The notes: generated by a model not told the origin, from the letters alone. A DNA stretch of 51,658 bases from Sedimenticola selenatireducens DSM 17993 (GCF_000428045.1 NZ_KE386616.1:31942-83599), one strand, 5' to 3'. Positions 33,499 through 43,847 are shown, counted from the first letter of the stretch. A program made the numbers and translations.

Positions 33499-34695
33499 AT
33501 GAAATTTCTGGCCAATTCGCTTAAATCAATCTGCTCGGCATTTGGCGTCCACACCTGGGATCAGGCGTATGAGCTGCTTTGTGGTAATCGGCATACCCTG
33601 TCCATTCAGCAGCACCGGGGTGAGTTGCTCCTTAACCGCATCTTCTTTTTCGCCTCCACATTTGCTGTGCTGACACCGGCCTGGGTGCTGGTCGACTGGC
33701 TGATTTTTCCCTGGCCCCTGTGGGTGGAACTGGCAGTATTGAGATTCTTTGCCGGAGCGGTTTTTCTGGCTATTGCCTGGCAGACCCGGCGTGATGCCAG
33801 CCTGATGCGGGCGCGGCTATTGTTGATAGCACTGCTGTTTCTGCCGTACATGTTCTACTTTGTCGCCGATTCCATGCTTTCCGGATATGAGCTGAGCGGC
33901 ATACAGAGCGCAACGGCCGATATTTACCGCCTGTTGCCATTTGTTATTATTGCCGGCCTCAGCCTGTTTCCGCTGACCCTGATCGAGTTTGGATTCTACG
34001 CCCTGCCGCTGCTGGCTTTGACACTCTATTCCGTATTTGCCGTTACCGCGGTTGAGTTGAACGGGGCAATTTCAACAGTCTGGCTGTTCCTCCTGATACT
34101 GGGCGTGTCGCTGATTTCTTCACTTAACCAGCTTCGCTATATGATCTCCCTGACCAGTCAGGCGAGCTATGACGTGCTGACCGGTGCCCTGACCCGCCGG
34201 GCAGGCATTGAAGCCATGGAGCTTCAATTTCGCCTGGCCAGGATTCGCGGTGAAAATATCTCCCTGGCGTTTTTCGATCTGGATCATTTCAAATCCCTCA
34301 ACGACTCCCATGGTCATCAGGCTGGCGACATGGCCTTGCGGAAGACCGGTGACAGGATCAGAGAGACATTGCGTAAAATCGATACCGTTATTCGCTGGGG
34401 TGGGGAAGAGTTTATTTTGATTTTTCCTGGAGCCGATTGCATCGAAGCCAGGGTGGTGCTTGGCAGGCTGATGCAAGCGGGGCTGGGTAAACGCCCGGAT
34501 GGGTCGCCGTTGACGGCGAGCATCGGCGTGGCCGAGCTGCGCAAGGACAAGATACGTCACTGGAAGGAGCTGCTTGCCTTGGCGGATTCAAGGATGTACC
34601 GCGCCAAGGATGCCGGCCGGGCGTGCTGCCTGGACAGTCATGAGGATGAGCTGCGCTGGGACTGGTGTGCGGATACTGTGAATGAGACCGGCTGA
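33499..34695 (+). CDS. Membrane-bound diguanylate cyclase
   Basis: ATG 33499 gives 398 residues. Six hydrophobic segments lie between ~45 and 220. The GGDEF domain (~225-385) has GGEEF at 301-305 and the inhibitory I-site RKID five residues before it, so product feedback is expected. It makes c-di-GMP from two GTP at the inner membrane. The signal sensed by the membrane part is unknown. Confidence 0.92.
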   Translation: MKFLANSLKSICSAFGVHTWDQAYELLCGNRHTLSIQQHRGELLLNRIFFFASTFAVLTPAWVLVDWLIFPWPLWVELAVLRFFAGAVFLAIAWQTRRDASLMRARLLLIALLFLPYMFYFVADSMLSGYELSGIQSATADIYRLLPFVIIAGLSLFPLTLIEFGFYALPLLALTLYSVFAVTAVELNGAISTVWLFLLILGVSLISSLNQLRYMISLTSQASYDVLTGALTRRAGIEAMELQFRLARIRGENISLAFFDLDHFKSLNDSHGHQAGDMALRKTGDRIRETLRKIDTVIRWGGEEFILIFPGADCIEARVVLGRLMQAGLGKRPDGSPLTASIGVAELRKDKIRHWKELLALADSRMYRAKDAGRACCLDSHEDELRWDWCADTVNETG

Positions 34696-34803
34696 GTATG
34701 ATTATTTCCCGGACGAGGTCAGGATTGGCTCGGTCACCGCTTATGCAACGCCATCCGTCTGCTGTATCCTTGGATGACTAATTAACCGGGTCTTTCCAAG
34801 TGA

Positions 34804-37800
34804 ATGGCCGCAGTTCCAGGCCATGACTTCTTCGCAAGTGGTTCTTACATGACACAACAAAAAATCAACGCAGAAGTTCACCCAAAATTTCACCGAATGA
34901 AACCGCTCTCCCGTCTTGGTAACAAATTCAGCCTGGTAATCCTCTCGCTGGTGCTTGGTGCGACGGCATTGATTGCCATGCTCTATGAGCAGACCCAGTA
35001 TCAGAATGCGATGCAGCAGGCATCATCCACCCTGGAGAATGACGCCCGGCTCCTCAGTGATCATATATATCGTCAACTGGAGAATCTGCGACGCGATATT
35101 GACCTGATCAGTGAGACACCACCTGTCCAGGGTATCATACGTGGCGTTCAGGCCAATGGTGTGGACCCCGTGGATAGTTCCACCGTCGATATGTGGCTGG
35201 CGCGTCTTGGACAGATCTTCAGTGCCGTTATCAAGAAAAATCCGGAGTATGAACAGATACGTTTTATTGGGATTGCCCATCGGGGTCGGGAAATCGTTCG
35301 GGTGAACCGGCATGGTGACGGTGTGATGCTGGTAGCGGATGATCAGTTGCAGTCCAAGGAGGCGCGCGACTATTTTCAGGCCACGATTAAACTCGCCCCG
35401 AATCAGTTTTATCTGTCTGATATGGATCTCAATCGGGAGTTCGGGAAGATCACCCCTTTACATGTGCCGACCCTGCGTATCGCCAAACCGGTATTTGATA
35501 GCAATGGTGAGCTGTTTGGCATGCTGGTGATCAACCGGACGATGAACTCCCTGTTTGCTCGACTAAAGCAACAATTGCCGGATGGTGTGGGCTTTTACCT
35601 GACCAATGAGAAAGGGGATTATCTCTATCATCCTGATATCAATAAACGCTTCGGATTTGATACTGGGCGGCGTTATCGTCTGCAGGATGACTTTCCTTCG
35701 TTGAAGAGTCTGTTCAATGAGGAGCAATATATCAATGAGCATAAACTGGATATCACATCGGCAGATAACACCTGGAAAGTGCAATTTCTGCGTATTGCCT
35801 TTGATCCGCTGAACGAAGGTCGATATCTGGGACTAATGCTCACCATACCTCATGAACAGATAGTCGCCTTCCACAAAAGCAGTCGGGTGCAGAACATTCT
35901 ACTCATCTGTGCGCTCGGATTCGTGGTGCTGTTGCTTACCGTGCATTTTTCGCAACGAATTACCCATCCGTTGAAAAGCCTGGCCAACAGTGCCAGACAG
36001 ATCGCCAGCGGTGATTATGATATCCAGATTCCCGATACGGGCAGCATAGAGCTTGAAGTACTTGCAGATGCATTACGTCATGCAGCAAATGATGTCGGAC
36101 AAAGGGAGCGTGCACTGGCTCATCTGAATGAAGAGTTGGAGTTGCGCGTTCTGGAACGAACCGAGGCGCTTCGTCAACGTGAGAAAAGCCTGCTTGATGC
36201 ACAACGCATTGCAAGCCTGGGGGGCTGGGAGTGGCAGACCGAAAAGGACAGGTTTGTCTGGTCGGATCAGATGTATCGCATCTTTGGCCTGTCACCCGAG
36301 GCGTTTACTCCCTCATACAGTGCTTTGCTGGAATATGTTCATGCCGATGATCGTGCTGCCGTGATGAATGCGGTCAATGAGCATAAAATCGGCCAGGCGA
36401 GATTTGATATCGAGTTTCGGCTGATCCGGTCAGACGGCGCTGAACGCGTGGTTCAGAGCGAAGGCGAGTTTATCCGTAATGGAGAGGGTGATGTTGTAAT
36501 TGTCAGGGGAACCGCCCTGGATATCACCGAACGCAAGCAGGCAGAGAAACGTTTGCGCCTGTTGGCCAGCGTTTTCGAACACAGTCTCGAAGGTATAACG
36601 ATCACCGATCCGCATTTGAAAATTCTTGAAGTCAATCCCGCTTTTACCAGCATCACGGGATACAGTGCGCAGGAGGTCGTCGGTAAAACACCAAAAGTAC
36701 TCAGCTCCGGCTGGCATGATGCTGACTATTACAGTGAAATGTGGCGCAGTCTGAATGATACCGGTCATTGGCAGGGTGAGATGATCGACCGGCGCAAGAA
36801 TGGGGAGTTGTTTACGGAGTGGCTGACTATCAGCACTGTGTATGATTATCAGGGTCAATTGATCAATTATGTCGGTGTATTCTATGACACTACCGAGAAA
36901 AAAGAGGCGGAACAGCGTATTGCGCGTCTTGCCTATTATGATTCGTTGACCCAGTTGGCCAACCGTAGTCTGTTTGGAGATCGCCTGGAACAGGCCTTGC
37001 GTCAGTCCCGGCGGAACAACAGCAGCGTTTCCCTGATGTATATTGATCTGGACCGATTTAAAACCGTAAATGACAGTCTTGGTCACAAGGCGGGTGATCT
37101 GCTGCTGAAACAGGTTGCCGGCAGATTGCAGGAGTGCGTCCGGGAGAGCGACACGGTGGCCCGGCTCGGCGGTGATGAGTTTGCCCTCATCCTGGAAAAT
37201 ATCGATCAGGTCCAGGCCAGCCATATTGCACAGAAACTGATTCAACGTCTGGGTCGCTCGTTCAGTCTTGAAGGAAGTGAAGCCTTTATTGGTGCAAGTA
37301 TCGGAATCAGCATATATCCCAATGACGGTACAGACATCGCCTCGCTGATAAAGCATGCCGATATCGCCATGTACCGCGCAAAAGAGCGGGGCCGCAATAA
37401 CTACCAGTTTTTCCTGCCGGAGATGAACGCCGGAGCCGATGAGCGGCTGTTCCTGGAAAACGGTCTGCGTTACGCTATCGAGCGAAATGAGCTGGAGGTC
37501 TACTACCAGCCCCAGGTGCGGCTGGAGGATGGCAAGATCATCGGCGTGGAGGCGTTATTGCGCTGGCATCATTCGGTGCTTGGTGCTGTCTCTCCGGTTC
37601 GCTTTATTCCGATTGCCGAAGAGAGCGGTCTGATCAATCAGATCGGTGAATGGGTGCTGGAGCAGGCCTGTCTACAATACCGGGCCTGGGGCGATGTGGT
37701 AGACAGCGAATTCCGTATGGCGGTCAATCTGTCGGCGCGTCAGTTTAACAGTAACATTGTGGCGATGGTCGCGTCGGTTCTGCAACGATCCGGGGTTGAT

Positions 37801-38238
37801 GCAGCCAATCTGGAACTGGAGATTACCGAAAGCATGGTGATGCAGGATGCCGACAGTTCCATCCAGTTGCTGGCGTCCCTGAAAGAGCTTGGTGTCTACC
37901 TGGCCATCGATGATTTTGGAACCGGCTACTCATCACTCAGTTACCTGAAACGATTCCCTCTGGACAAGCTCAAGGTGGACCGGGCCTTCGTCTCCGATCT
38001 GCCGGATAATGAGGAAGATGCCGCCATTGCCAATGCTGTGATTGTGCTGGCCAAATCCCTGGGGCTCCAGGTGATTGCCGAGGGTGTCGAGACCCTGGAA
38101 CAGATCCTTTTTCTGCATGACCAGGGGTGTGATGAGATTCAGGGTTATTACTGCAGTCGTCCGCTGCCGGCCGATGAGATTACGCCATTATTACGTCAAA
38201 AAAAGTGCGCCGTGACTCTTGAGTCAAGCCTGGGGTAG
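34804..38238 (+). CDS. dCache-HAMP-PAS-PAS-GGDEF-EAL signalling protein
   Basis: Up to 1144 residues from ATG 34804; ATG 34849 and 34897 are alternatives, all lacking strong ribosome sites. A first membrane helix (~45-65) precedes a periplasmic dCache-type sensor (~70-350), then a second helix (~355-375), HAMP (~380-435) and coiled coil. Two PAS domains follow (~465-580 and 590-700, each with a PAC-type end DITERKQAEK and DTTEKKEAEQ). The GGDEF domain has an intact GGDEF at 789-793 with I-site RESD. The EAL domain has EAL at 916-918 (GVEALLRWHH) and DDFGTGYSSL. Both halves look catalytically competent, so net c-di-GMP direction cannot be read from sequence. Confidence 0.93.
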   Translation: MAAVPGHDFFASGSYMTQQKINAEVHPKFHRMKPLSRLGNKFSLVILSLVLGATALIAMLYEQTQYQNAMQQASSTLENDARLLSDHIYRQLENLRRDIDLISETPPVQGIIRGVQANGVDPVDSSTVDMWLARLGQIFSAVIKKNPEYEQIRFIGIAHRGREIVRVNRHGDGVMLVADDQLQSKEARDYFQATIKLAPNQFYLSDMDLNREFGKITPLHVPTLRIAKPVFDSNGELFGMLVINRTMNSLFARLKQQLPDGVGFYLTNEKGDYLYHPDINKRFGFDTGRRYRLQDDFPSLKSLFNEEQYINEHKLDITSADNTWKVQFLRIAFDPLNEGRYLGLMLTIPHEQIVAFHKSSRVQNILLICALGFVVLLLTVHFSQRITHPLKSLANSARQIASGDYDIQIPDTGSIELEVLADALRHAANDVGQRERALAHLNEELELRVLERTEALRQREKSLLDAQRIASLGGWEWQTEKDRFVWSDQMYRIFGLSPEAFTPSYSALLEYVHADDRAAVMNAVNEHKIGQARFDIEFRLIRSDGAERVVQSEGEFIRNGEGDVVIVRGTALDITERKQAEKRLRLLASVFEHSLEGITITDPHLKILEVNPAFTSITGYSAQEVVGKTPKVLSSGWHDADYYSEMWRSLNDTGHWQGEMIDRRKNGELFTEWLTISTVYDYQGQLINYVGVFYDTTEKKEAEQRIARLAYYDSLTQLANRSLFGDRLEQALRQSRRNNSSVSLMYIDLDRFKTVNDSLGHKAGDLLLKQVAGRLQECVRESDTVARLGGDEFALILENIDQVQASHIAQKLIQRLGRSFSLEGSEAFIGASIGISIYPNDGTDIASLIKHADIAMYRAKERGRNNYQFFLPEMNAGADERLFLENGLRYAIERNELEVYYQPQVRLEDGKIIGVEALLRWHHSVLGAVSPVRFIPIAEESGLINQIGEWVLEQACLQYRAWGDVVDSEFRMAVNLSARQFNSNIVAMVASVLQRSGVDAANLELEITESMVMQDADSSIQLLASLKELGVYLAIDDFGTGYSSLSYLKRFPLDKLKVDRAFVSDLPDNEEDAAIANAVIVLAKSLGLQVIAEGVETLEQILFLHDQGCDEIQGYYCSRPLPADEITPLLRQKKCAVTLESSLG

Positions 38239-38273
38239 TTCACTATCAACCACCCCTGTTTTTAGGTTCACCA

Positions 38274-40007
38274 TTACCCAACCTTGCCGGGGGACGGGTT
38301 AACCTTCTTCTCCTGCTGGACCATCTGGTATCCACCGCTTCTGATTCCATCCATTAACAACTGCACATTGTCCTCGGAGGCACCGACCATTTTCAATGCC
38401 TCTGCACCGAGTCTGAGACTGGCCTCAATCGCCTCGGGAAATGCCTGGGTAGCCCCCGCCTTGAGCAGCTGGCCGCTGGCTTCCAGATCCCGGGCGCGGG
38501 CAATGACCGGTATGCGGGGATAGGTGTTTCGGAAGTGGGAAACCGCGCGCATCACGGTCGGACCATGGTCGATGGTGAGTACCACCAGGGATGAGCGTTC
38601 CGCATGGGCGGCTGCCAGAAGTTCGGGATCGGAGATGTCGCCATAGAGTACCGGGTGTCCATTGGCCGTCCCGCGCTTGACGTGTGCCGGATTGGTGTCA
38701 AAGGCGATAAAGGGTATACCGCTGGTTTGTAACAGCGTCGCCACTGTGTGACCGACGCGCCCATAGCCGCCAATCAGCACACTTCTCTCCTCAAGTTCCA
38801 ACCCTTCCCTGGAGGGTGCACTCGATCCGTGGGAGCTTTTCTCCAGATACCGGGCCAGCCAATCACCGAGACGGATCAACAGTGGGGTGAACATCATGCT
38901 GAGGGAGATCACCGCCACTGACATGATGAATATTTCCTCATCGATTACCTTGAGTGCCAGTGCCGAGCCGAACAGCACAAAACCGAATTCGCCGGCCTGG
39001 GCTAGCAGAAAGGTAATACGGGTGGCTTCTCCCCGGCTGTAGCCAAAGGCAATGGCCAGCGGGAACAGCACCAACAGCTTGATACTGATCAGAACCACTG
39101 TATGCCCGATAAACAGCAGCGGGCGTTCGGTCAGCGCTCCCAGATCAATGGACATGCCCACGGCGACGAAGAACAGACTCATCAGTAAGCCCTTGTAGGG
39201 CTCGATGAAGGCGCGTATCTGCATGTTGTAGCTGGAGCCGGAGAGCAGCATGCCCATGATAAAGGCGCCCAGCGCCATGGAGAGTCCGGCCCGGTGCATC
39301 ATCCAGGCGGCAAAGAATACGGCGAGCAAGACAACCAGCAGAAAGGCTTCCCGGTTGTCGTGGCGCGCCAGCCACTCCAGTGCCATGGGCACGATCTTCA
39401 GGCCGAATATCCAGAGCACAGCAAAGATTCCGGCCAGAATCAGCAACTGCTGCCACAGCGGTATGCTGGATGAGATCGCTGTATTGTTCGACAGCAGTGC
39501 CACCAGGGCCAGCAGCGGTACCACCGCCAGATCCTGCATCAGCAGGATGGCAAAGGTGCCGCTGCCATGCTTACTGGCCAGTTCCCCCCGTTCCTGCAGC
39601 AGTTGCATCACAAAGGCGGTGGATGAGAGTGACAGGGTAAGGCCGATCAGCAGTGCGGTTTGCCATGACTTCACACCGATAGAGACATAGAGTGTAATCG
39701 CCAGGCCCACCAGCAGGATTTGCAGGGAACCGAGGCCGAACAGGTAGCGCCGCATCGACCAGAGCCGGGTAGGGCGCATCTCCAGGCCGATGACGAACAT
39801 CAGCAGCACCACCCCCAGTTCGGTGAAATGGCGCACATCCTCTACATGGGCCGTGACATAGGGGCCGGGCGAGTGGGGCCCTACCACCACCCCTGCGATC
39901 AGCAGCCCCAGTATCGATCCCAGACCCAGATGGCGGAACAGTGTTACCGCTACCGATGTGACGGCCAGCAGCAACAGGGCGGAAAAAATGAAAGTATCCA
40001 GATGCAC
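38274..40007 (-). CDS. Kef-type K+/H+ antiporter with RCK_N domain
   Basis: A 577-residue CPA2 protein from a GTG start at 40007. About 12 membrane helices contain the transport motif QDLAVVPLL, whose Q-D is typical of Kef electroneutral K+/H+ exchange. The C-terminal TrkA-N (RCK) domain has Rossmann GGYGRVGHTVATLL and acidic AFDTNP. A paralogue on the plus strand (45327) has a nearly matching RCK_N domain (VYGDISDPELLA, VPVIARARDLE, AFPEAIEASLRLGA) but a divergent membrane half. Role: potassium and pH homeostasis. Confidence 0.9.
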   Translation of the reverse strand: MHLDTFIFSALLLLAVTSVAVTLFRHLGLGSILGLLIAGVVVGPHSPGPYVTAHVEDVRHFTELGVVLLMFVIGLEMRPTRLWSMRRYLFGLGSLQILLVGLAITLYVSIGVKSWQTALLIGLTLSLSSTAFVMQLLQERGELASKHGSGTFAILLMQDLAVVPLLALVALLSNNTAISSSIPLWQQLLILAGIFAVLWIFGLKIVPMALEWLARHDNREAFLLVVLLAVFFAAWMMHRAGLSMALGAFIMGMLLSGSSYNMQIRAFIEPYKGLLMSLFFVAVGMSIDLGALTERPLLFIGHTVVLISIKLLVLFPLAIAFGYSRGEATRITFLLAQAGEFGFVLFGSALALKVIDEEIFIMSVAVISLSMMFTPLLIRLGDWLARYLEKSSHGSSAPSREGLELEERSVLIGGYGRVGHTVATLLQTSGIPFIAFDTNPAHVKRGTANGHPVLYGDISDPELLAAAHAERSSLVVLTIDHGPTVMRAVSHFRNTYPRIPVIARARDLEASGQLLKAGATQAFPEAIEASLRLGAEALKMVGASEDNVQLLMDGIRSGGYQMVQQEKKVNPSPGKVG

Positions 40008-40545
40008 AAAATCACCGGTTCTTGAAAACAGACCCTGATGATACCGGTCAATGGGATTGCAGAGAAGGCGATGATCCGGTCAATTCTTTTGATGTTGTCT
40101 GTTTTTTTGAAAATTAATCGGCTGCAAGACCGGGTTCGCTCCAGGCTTCTTTGTGTCGTGCGGGGGCTTGCCGCCGGTCTGGGCGGGGTACGGTCTGATC
40201 TGCCGGTGGTTGAACAAGCTGGTTATCTTATCAACTATCCAGGACCGGGTGGTCAATAGCAACACCCCGAATAGGATATCTTGATGTCGTTCTGCTCTGT
40301 GTTTTTCACGAATGCGGTAAACCACCAACAATACAGATCATTTCGCTTCCCGGAGTGAGTGACGCAAGTACGACCGTAAAACGGATATTGTGAGTTGCGA
40401 TGCCTCCCGGTCGGCTTCGCTCGGGTATATCAGCAAAGTAATGTAATTAAACCCGTACCCGTCGCTGTAGTTAGACAGGCGGTTATCGCGGGTACGCGAC
40501 TGCATGAAGTGAGACCGTCCATCTGCCAGGCATTAGGTGAAGCCA
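40008..40545. other. Gene-free stretch between kef-type and usp-type genes
   Basis: No gene was supported. The 73-codon frames at 40038 and 40080 have no domain or ribosome site. The stretch 40360-40545 has an eroded look, with repeated short GACCGT/GTACGCG words, possibly an old mobile-element scar, but nothing identifiable. Confidence 0.4.
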
Positions 40546-41478
40546 CTAATCCAGCTTGACCGGGGTCAAAAATCCTTCTGGCTTGATCGCAAGAACTGAG
40601 CAGGAGATCTGGCGTAGAACGGAATCTGCGGTATTACCAATAAAAAAGCCGGGTATCCCCGTCCGACCCACGGTGCCGATTACTAACAAATCCGTTTCCA
40701 TGGTATTCGCTATATCAGGGATCAATTTTTCCGCATCTCCTTTATGGAAATGTATCCGTACCTCTTCCTGCACCAAGCCATTTTTTGCAAGTGCATCATC
40801 CAGCCACTGGCGATGCTTTTGCTCCTCCTTTTGCGCCAGCCTGTCAACTGTATAGGCGGAAACCGACCTGCCGCGTAGTGTCGTTTCCCCATAGAGATCC
40901 CATATATGAACCACGTCAAGCGGGGCGCCGACCAGACCGGAGACGTGCTTGCCCCACTGGAGCACCCTGTCGGCAAGGGCGGTTTTTTCCGGGTCATCCG
41001 GCAGCAGATCGACAGCTACCATTATTTTTCGCAACTCCGTGTTGCTGGTCGGTTTGAATGCCCAGATGGGCTTGGGGCACATGCGGAAAAGCTGCATATC
41101 CGTACCCCCAAAGAGAATATTCTTAACCCTGCTCTCATACTCGGAGGGTTTTATTATCAGGTCATAATCCCCCCTGACCGCTTCACGAATGATCTCCTGG
41201 TAGGGTTTTCCACTACACTGCTTCATTGTTACCTGGACACCGCCTTGGGTGAGTTTCGCGGCGATCTCTTTCATCTGTTTCAGGTGATCTTCTTCCACCC
41301 ACTGGTGTAGATCAACCGATTCTGCAGTGAGCGTATGATGGCCGGGTGGTGTGTCCAGAACACTCAGCAGCGTGACCTGTGAACCGGCGTCAGTGGCGAC
41401 AGTGGTAACCTCGCCGACCAATGCCTCAGTATTGTATTTTCCGTCAACAACCAGGAGGATATTCCGAATTTCATTCAT
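40546..41478 (-). CDS. Tandem universal stress protein (UspE-like)
   Basis: A 310-residue protein of two Usp domains. The second ends with the nucleotide-binding motif GTVGRTGIPGFFIGNTA (G-x2-G-x9-G-N). The final residues SVLAIKPEGFLTPVKLD closely match the end of the plus-strand paralogue at 44181-45161. It is cytoplasmic, and by family binds ATP and is induced by stress. It is transcribed toward the Kef-type gene, and together they form one of two usp-kef pairs. Confidence 0.88.
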   Translation of the reverse strand: MNEIRNILLVVDGKYNTEALVGEVTTVATDAGSQVTLLSVLDTPPGHHTLTAESVDLHQWVEEDHLKQMKEIAAKLTQGGVQVTMKQCSGKPYQEIIREAVRGDYDLIIKPSEYESRVKNILFGGTDMQLFRMCPKPIWAFKPTSNTELRKIMVAVDLLPDDPEKTALADRVLQWGKHVSGLVGAPLDVVHIWDLYGETTLRGRSVSAYTVDRLAQKEEQKHRQWLDDALAKNGLVQEEVRIHFHKGDAEKLIPDIANTMETDLLVIGTVGRTGIPGFFIGNTADSVLRQISCSVLAIKPEGFLTPVKLD

Positions 41479-41702
41479 AGCGACGCACCTGCCTGTTTAG
41501 CCAGTCATCGAGACTGGTTTGAAATAGTCAATCGCGCAGTACATAGACGATGAGCCAACCCGCAATCAGGCTAAGTACGGCCTGTCGGGTATACGTTATA
41601 TGCTGAAGCAGAAGATGCCCGGTGGACCATGACGCCGATCAACAGATGCTTCAGTGCCGCCAACTAATGATATGTGGTCCATGGTCAGGCTGGAATTGTC
41701 TC
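41479..41702. other. Leader region between rnk-type and usp-type genes
   Basis: Contains a 6-bp hairpin CCAGTC-ATCGA-GACTGG near 41500. No gene with a valid start was found, although a short hydrophobic minus-strand frame (AVLSLIAGWLIVYVLRD, ending near 41530) is open without an ATG. Confidence 0.35.
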
Positions 41703-42113
41703 CTAGCGATGAAATTCGCCGGCTCTTTCGGGCTGGTAGATGACTTCCACGAGCTGTACCTTCATCATGCCACCTCCCGGTCGGGGCCATTCTATGTGTT
41801 CACCCACGGACAGCCCCAGCAACGCGCTGCCGACTGGTGCGAGTATGGAGATACGTTCGGCGCTGCCATCCATGTCCTTCGGATACACCAGTGTCAAACA
41901 GAACTCTTCTCCGGATTCCAGGGCAAAACGCACCTTGCTGTTCATGGTGACCACGTCTGGCGATACTGCCTCTGGTGAAACCACCTCGGCGCGATCGAGT
42001 TCCGCCTGTAGCTCGGATTTGCCCGGAAAGCTGCCTGCCGGCAGCGTATCAAGCAGCGCCTCCAGGCGGTCCAGGTCTTGAGATGTCAGAATAATTCTTG
42101 GTCGTTTATCCAT
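41703..42113 (-). CDS. rnk: Rnk/GreA-B-like regulator of nucleoside diphosphate kinase type
   Basis: A 136-residue protein starting MDKRPRIILTSQDLDRLEALL, the typical N-terminal coiled coil of Rnk. The C-terminal GreA/GreB-type FKBP-like domain follows (VTMNSKVRFALESGEEFCLTLVYP, ISILAPVGSALLGLSVGEHIEWPRPGG). Rnk binds RNA polymerase like a Gre factor with a short coiled coil. It sits between usp and NapA-type genes, all on the minus strand. Confidence 0.9.
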   Translation of the reverse strand: MDKRPRIILTSQDLDRLEALLDTLPAGSFPGKSELQAELDRAEVVSPEAVSPDVVTMNSKVRFALESGEEFCLTLVYPKDMDGSAERISILAPVGSALLGLSVGEHIEWPRPGGGMMKVQLVEVIYQPERAGEFHR

Positions 42114-42626
42114 CAGACTTTCTCGCTCATCGGTTCATTCCAGATAATCCAACGCGCTCTATTCACTAAAGTCCACGCGCACAAATACCCCACCGCCTCA
42201 GTGGCGGTAATAGCGTGGCGCCGATAGTGCGTTGGGTTAATCTCGCCAATCGGGACAGCGTATGGGATATCCAGCTCAATCCTCGATACGCCGTAGTGTT
42301 GTAGGCGTCCATGTTAAGCCTATTTGACAAAACTTAGAAGCCCCACCGGGGCCAGACAGGAAAGTGGGCATACGAACACATTGCAAACCCCAAAGGCCCT
42401 TATTTATTTGTACACCGGTGGGAACAAGTGTGGGTGGCGATGGTTTAGGGAACTGCCCTGGTCCTTGGTCTAGACCGGATTCTAAATATGTGCCGAACAA
42501 TAGCGCATGTTGCTGGTGGCCTGCCCAGGAGTGCCGTTATGGATCGCTGGATGGGTAATCAGCCAGCGGCGGGTGAGTCCGTGCGGCCGCTCCCGAAAGT
42601 CGTCTGAATATTTCAGTAGATATCGG
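42114..42626. other. Gene-free stretch upstream of rnk-type gene
   Basis: A 513-bp region without a supported gene. A minus-strand frame of about 67 codons (includes ELDIPYAVPIGEINPTHYRR) runs into the rnk start with a TGATG overlap but has no start codon near its beginning, so it was not called. Promoters for rnk may lie here; none was identified with confidence. Confidence 0.4.
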
Positions 42627-43847
42627 TCAACTGGGGGCAGAGGCCGGCAAGCGATCGCCGTAACGCCCGTAGAACCACTCCATGACCAGAGGCGGAAACA
42701 GTGTCGTGAGCGCTATCACAATCACCATGCCTGCATAGACTTCATTATCGAATATACCGCTGATCCTGCCTAACTCGGCGAAGATCAGACCGACCTCGCC
42801 ACGCGGTATCATCGCCATGCCGATTACCCAACGTACAGGCCAGGATTCCTTTATAAACAGGGCGCCAGCGAGCTTGCCGGTGATCGCCACAAGGAACAGT
42901 GAAAGCGAAAAAATCCAGATAAAGGGTGAACCCCAATCGATCTCGCGTAGATTGAGCGAAAGCCCCACAAACACAAAGAATATCGGCGTAAACAGATGAA
43001 CAATCGGTTTCATCTGTTCCTCGATACGGTGTGCAAAACGCTCATCTTCGTGCAGAACAATGCCCAGAGGCAGAAAGAAGCGCCGCGACAGTGCCAGTCC
43101 CGCGGCAAAGCCGCCAAGTAACTCCGGCGCCCCAAGAACATGAGCCAGCCAGGCGAAGAACAACACCAGCGATACGATAGTGGTCGGCAGCAGACCGGGG
43201 ATCTCGCTAACCGCGTCGAAGCGCCGGATAACCAGTGAGATCAACTTGGCGGCCATGGGTGCCAGTACGAAAAACGCCACCACAAATATCAACACCTTGC
43301 CGGCATTGATCAGGCTCACACCGCCTCCGATTGAGAACTCGTAGAGTAGGGCCAGCAGTACCACGCCCAATACGTCATCCAGTACCGCCGCCCCCAACAC
43401 AATCTGTCCCTCCGGAGCGTGTTGTCGCTTGAGGTCGGCCAGTACCCGTATAGTGATCCCGATGCTGGTGGCAGTGAGCGTGCCGCCGATGAACAGGGAC
43501 ACCAGTGACGACAAGCCGAATACCCAGTAACCCAGCGCAAAACCCAACGCCAGCGGCAATGCGAAACCAATCAAGGCAACCACCAGGGATTTGGTGCCGG
43601 TCCGCACCAGGCGTTTGGCGTCGGTTTCCAGTCCCACCTCGAACAGCAGCAGAATAATGCCGATTTCCGCCATCAGCTTGATGATTTCAAACGGCTCAAT
43701 CCAGCCCAGAATGCTGGGTCCGAGCACCACGCCTGCGAACAATTCACCTATGACGGAAGGTGCCTGCAGACGGGTCGCCAACTCTGCGAATATGCGTGCC
43801 GTCAGAAGAATGACCAGCAGGTAAAGAAAAAACTCATGCGTCTCCAA
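42627..43847 (-). CDS. NapA-type Na+/H+ (CPA2) antiporter
   Basis: A 406-residue membrane protein. The start is TTG 43847, supported by AGGAG 6 nt upstream. About 12-13 helices carry the LDDVLGV double Asp of electrogenic Na+/H+ exchangers, unlike the Q-D of the two Kef-type proteins in the same cluster. There is no RCK domain; the protein ends after the last helix with a short Arg-rich tail. Its role is sodium and pH homeostasis. It is divergent from the plus-strand usp gene. Confidence 0.88.
   Translation of the reverse strand: METHEFFLYLLVILLTARIFAELATRLQAPSVIGELFAGVVLGPSILGWIEPFEIIKLMAEIGIILLLFEVGLETDAKRLVRTGTKSLVVALIGFALPLALGFALGYWVFGLSSLVSLFIGGTLTATSIGITIRVLADLKRQHAPEGQIVLGAAVLDDVLGVVLLALLYEFSIGGGVSLINAGKVLIFVVAFFVLAPMAAKLISLVIRRFDAVSEIPGLLPTTIVSLVLFFAWLAHVLGAPELLGGFAAGLALSRRFFLPLGIVLHEDERFAHRIEEQMKPIVHLFTPIFFVFVGLSLNLREIDWGSPFIWIFSLSLFLVAITGKLAGALFIKESWPVRWVIGMAMIPRGEVGLIFAELGRISGIFDNEVYAGMVIVIALTTLFPPLVMEWFYGRYGDRLPASAPS

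Noticed and set aside
40360-40545. Possible group II intron or other mobile element scar
   Set aside because: Word patterns were suggestive but no domain V-like hairpin, reverse transcriptase fragment or terminal repeat could be identified.
41525-41650. Short hydrophobic minus-strand frame (AVLSLIAGWLIVYVLRD)
   Set aside because: About 36 codons with no start codon or ribosome site. It could be a remnant of a small membrane protein but cannot be supported.
42114-42310. Minus-strand open frame ending with TGATG overlap at the rnk start (ELDIPYAVPIGEINP...)
   Set aside because: It has no ATG, GTG or TTG at its beginning and no family match, so it was left uncalled although the overlap is curious.
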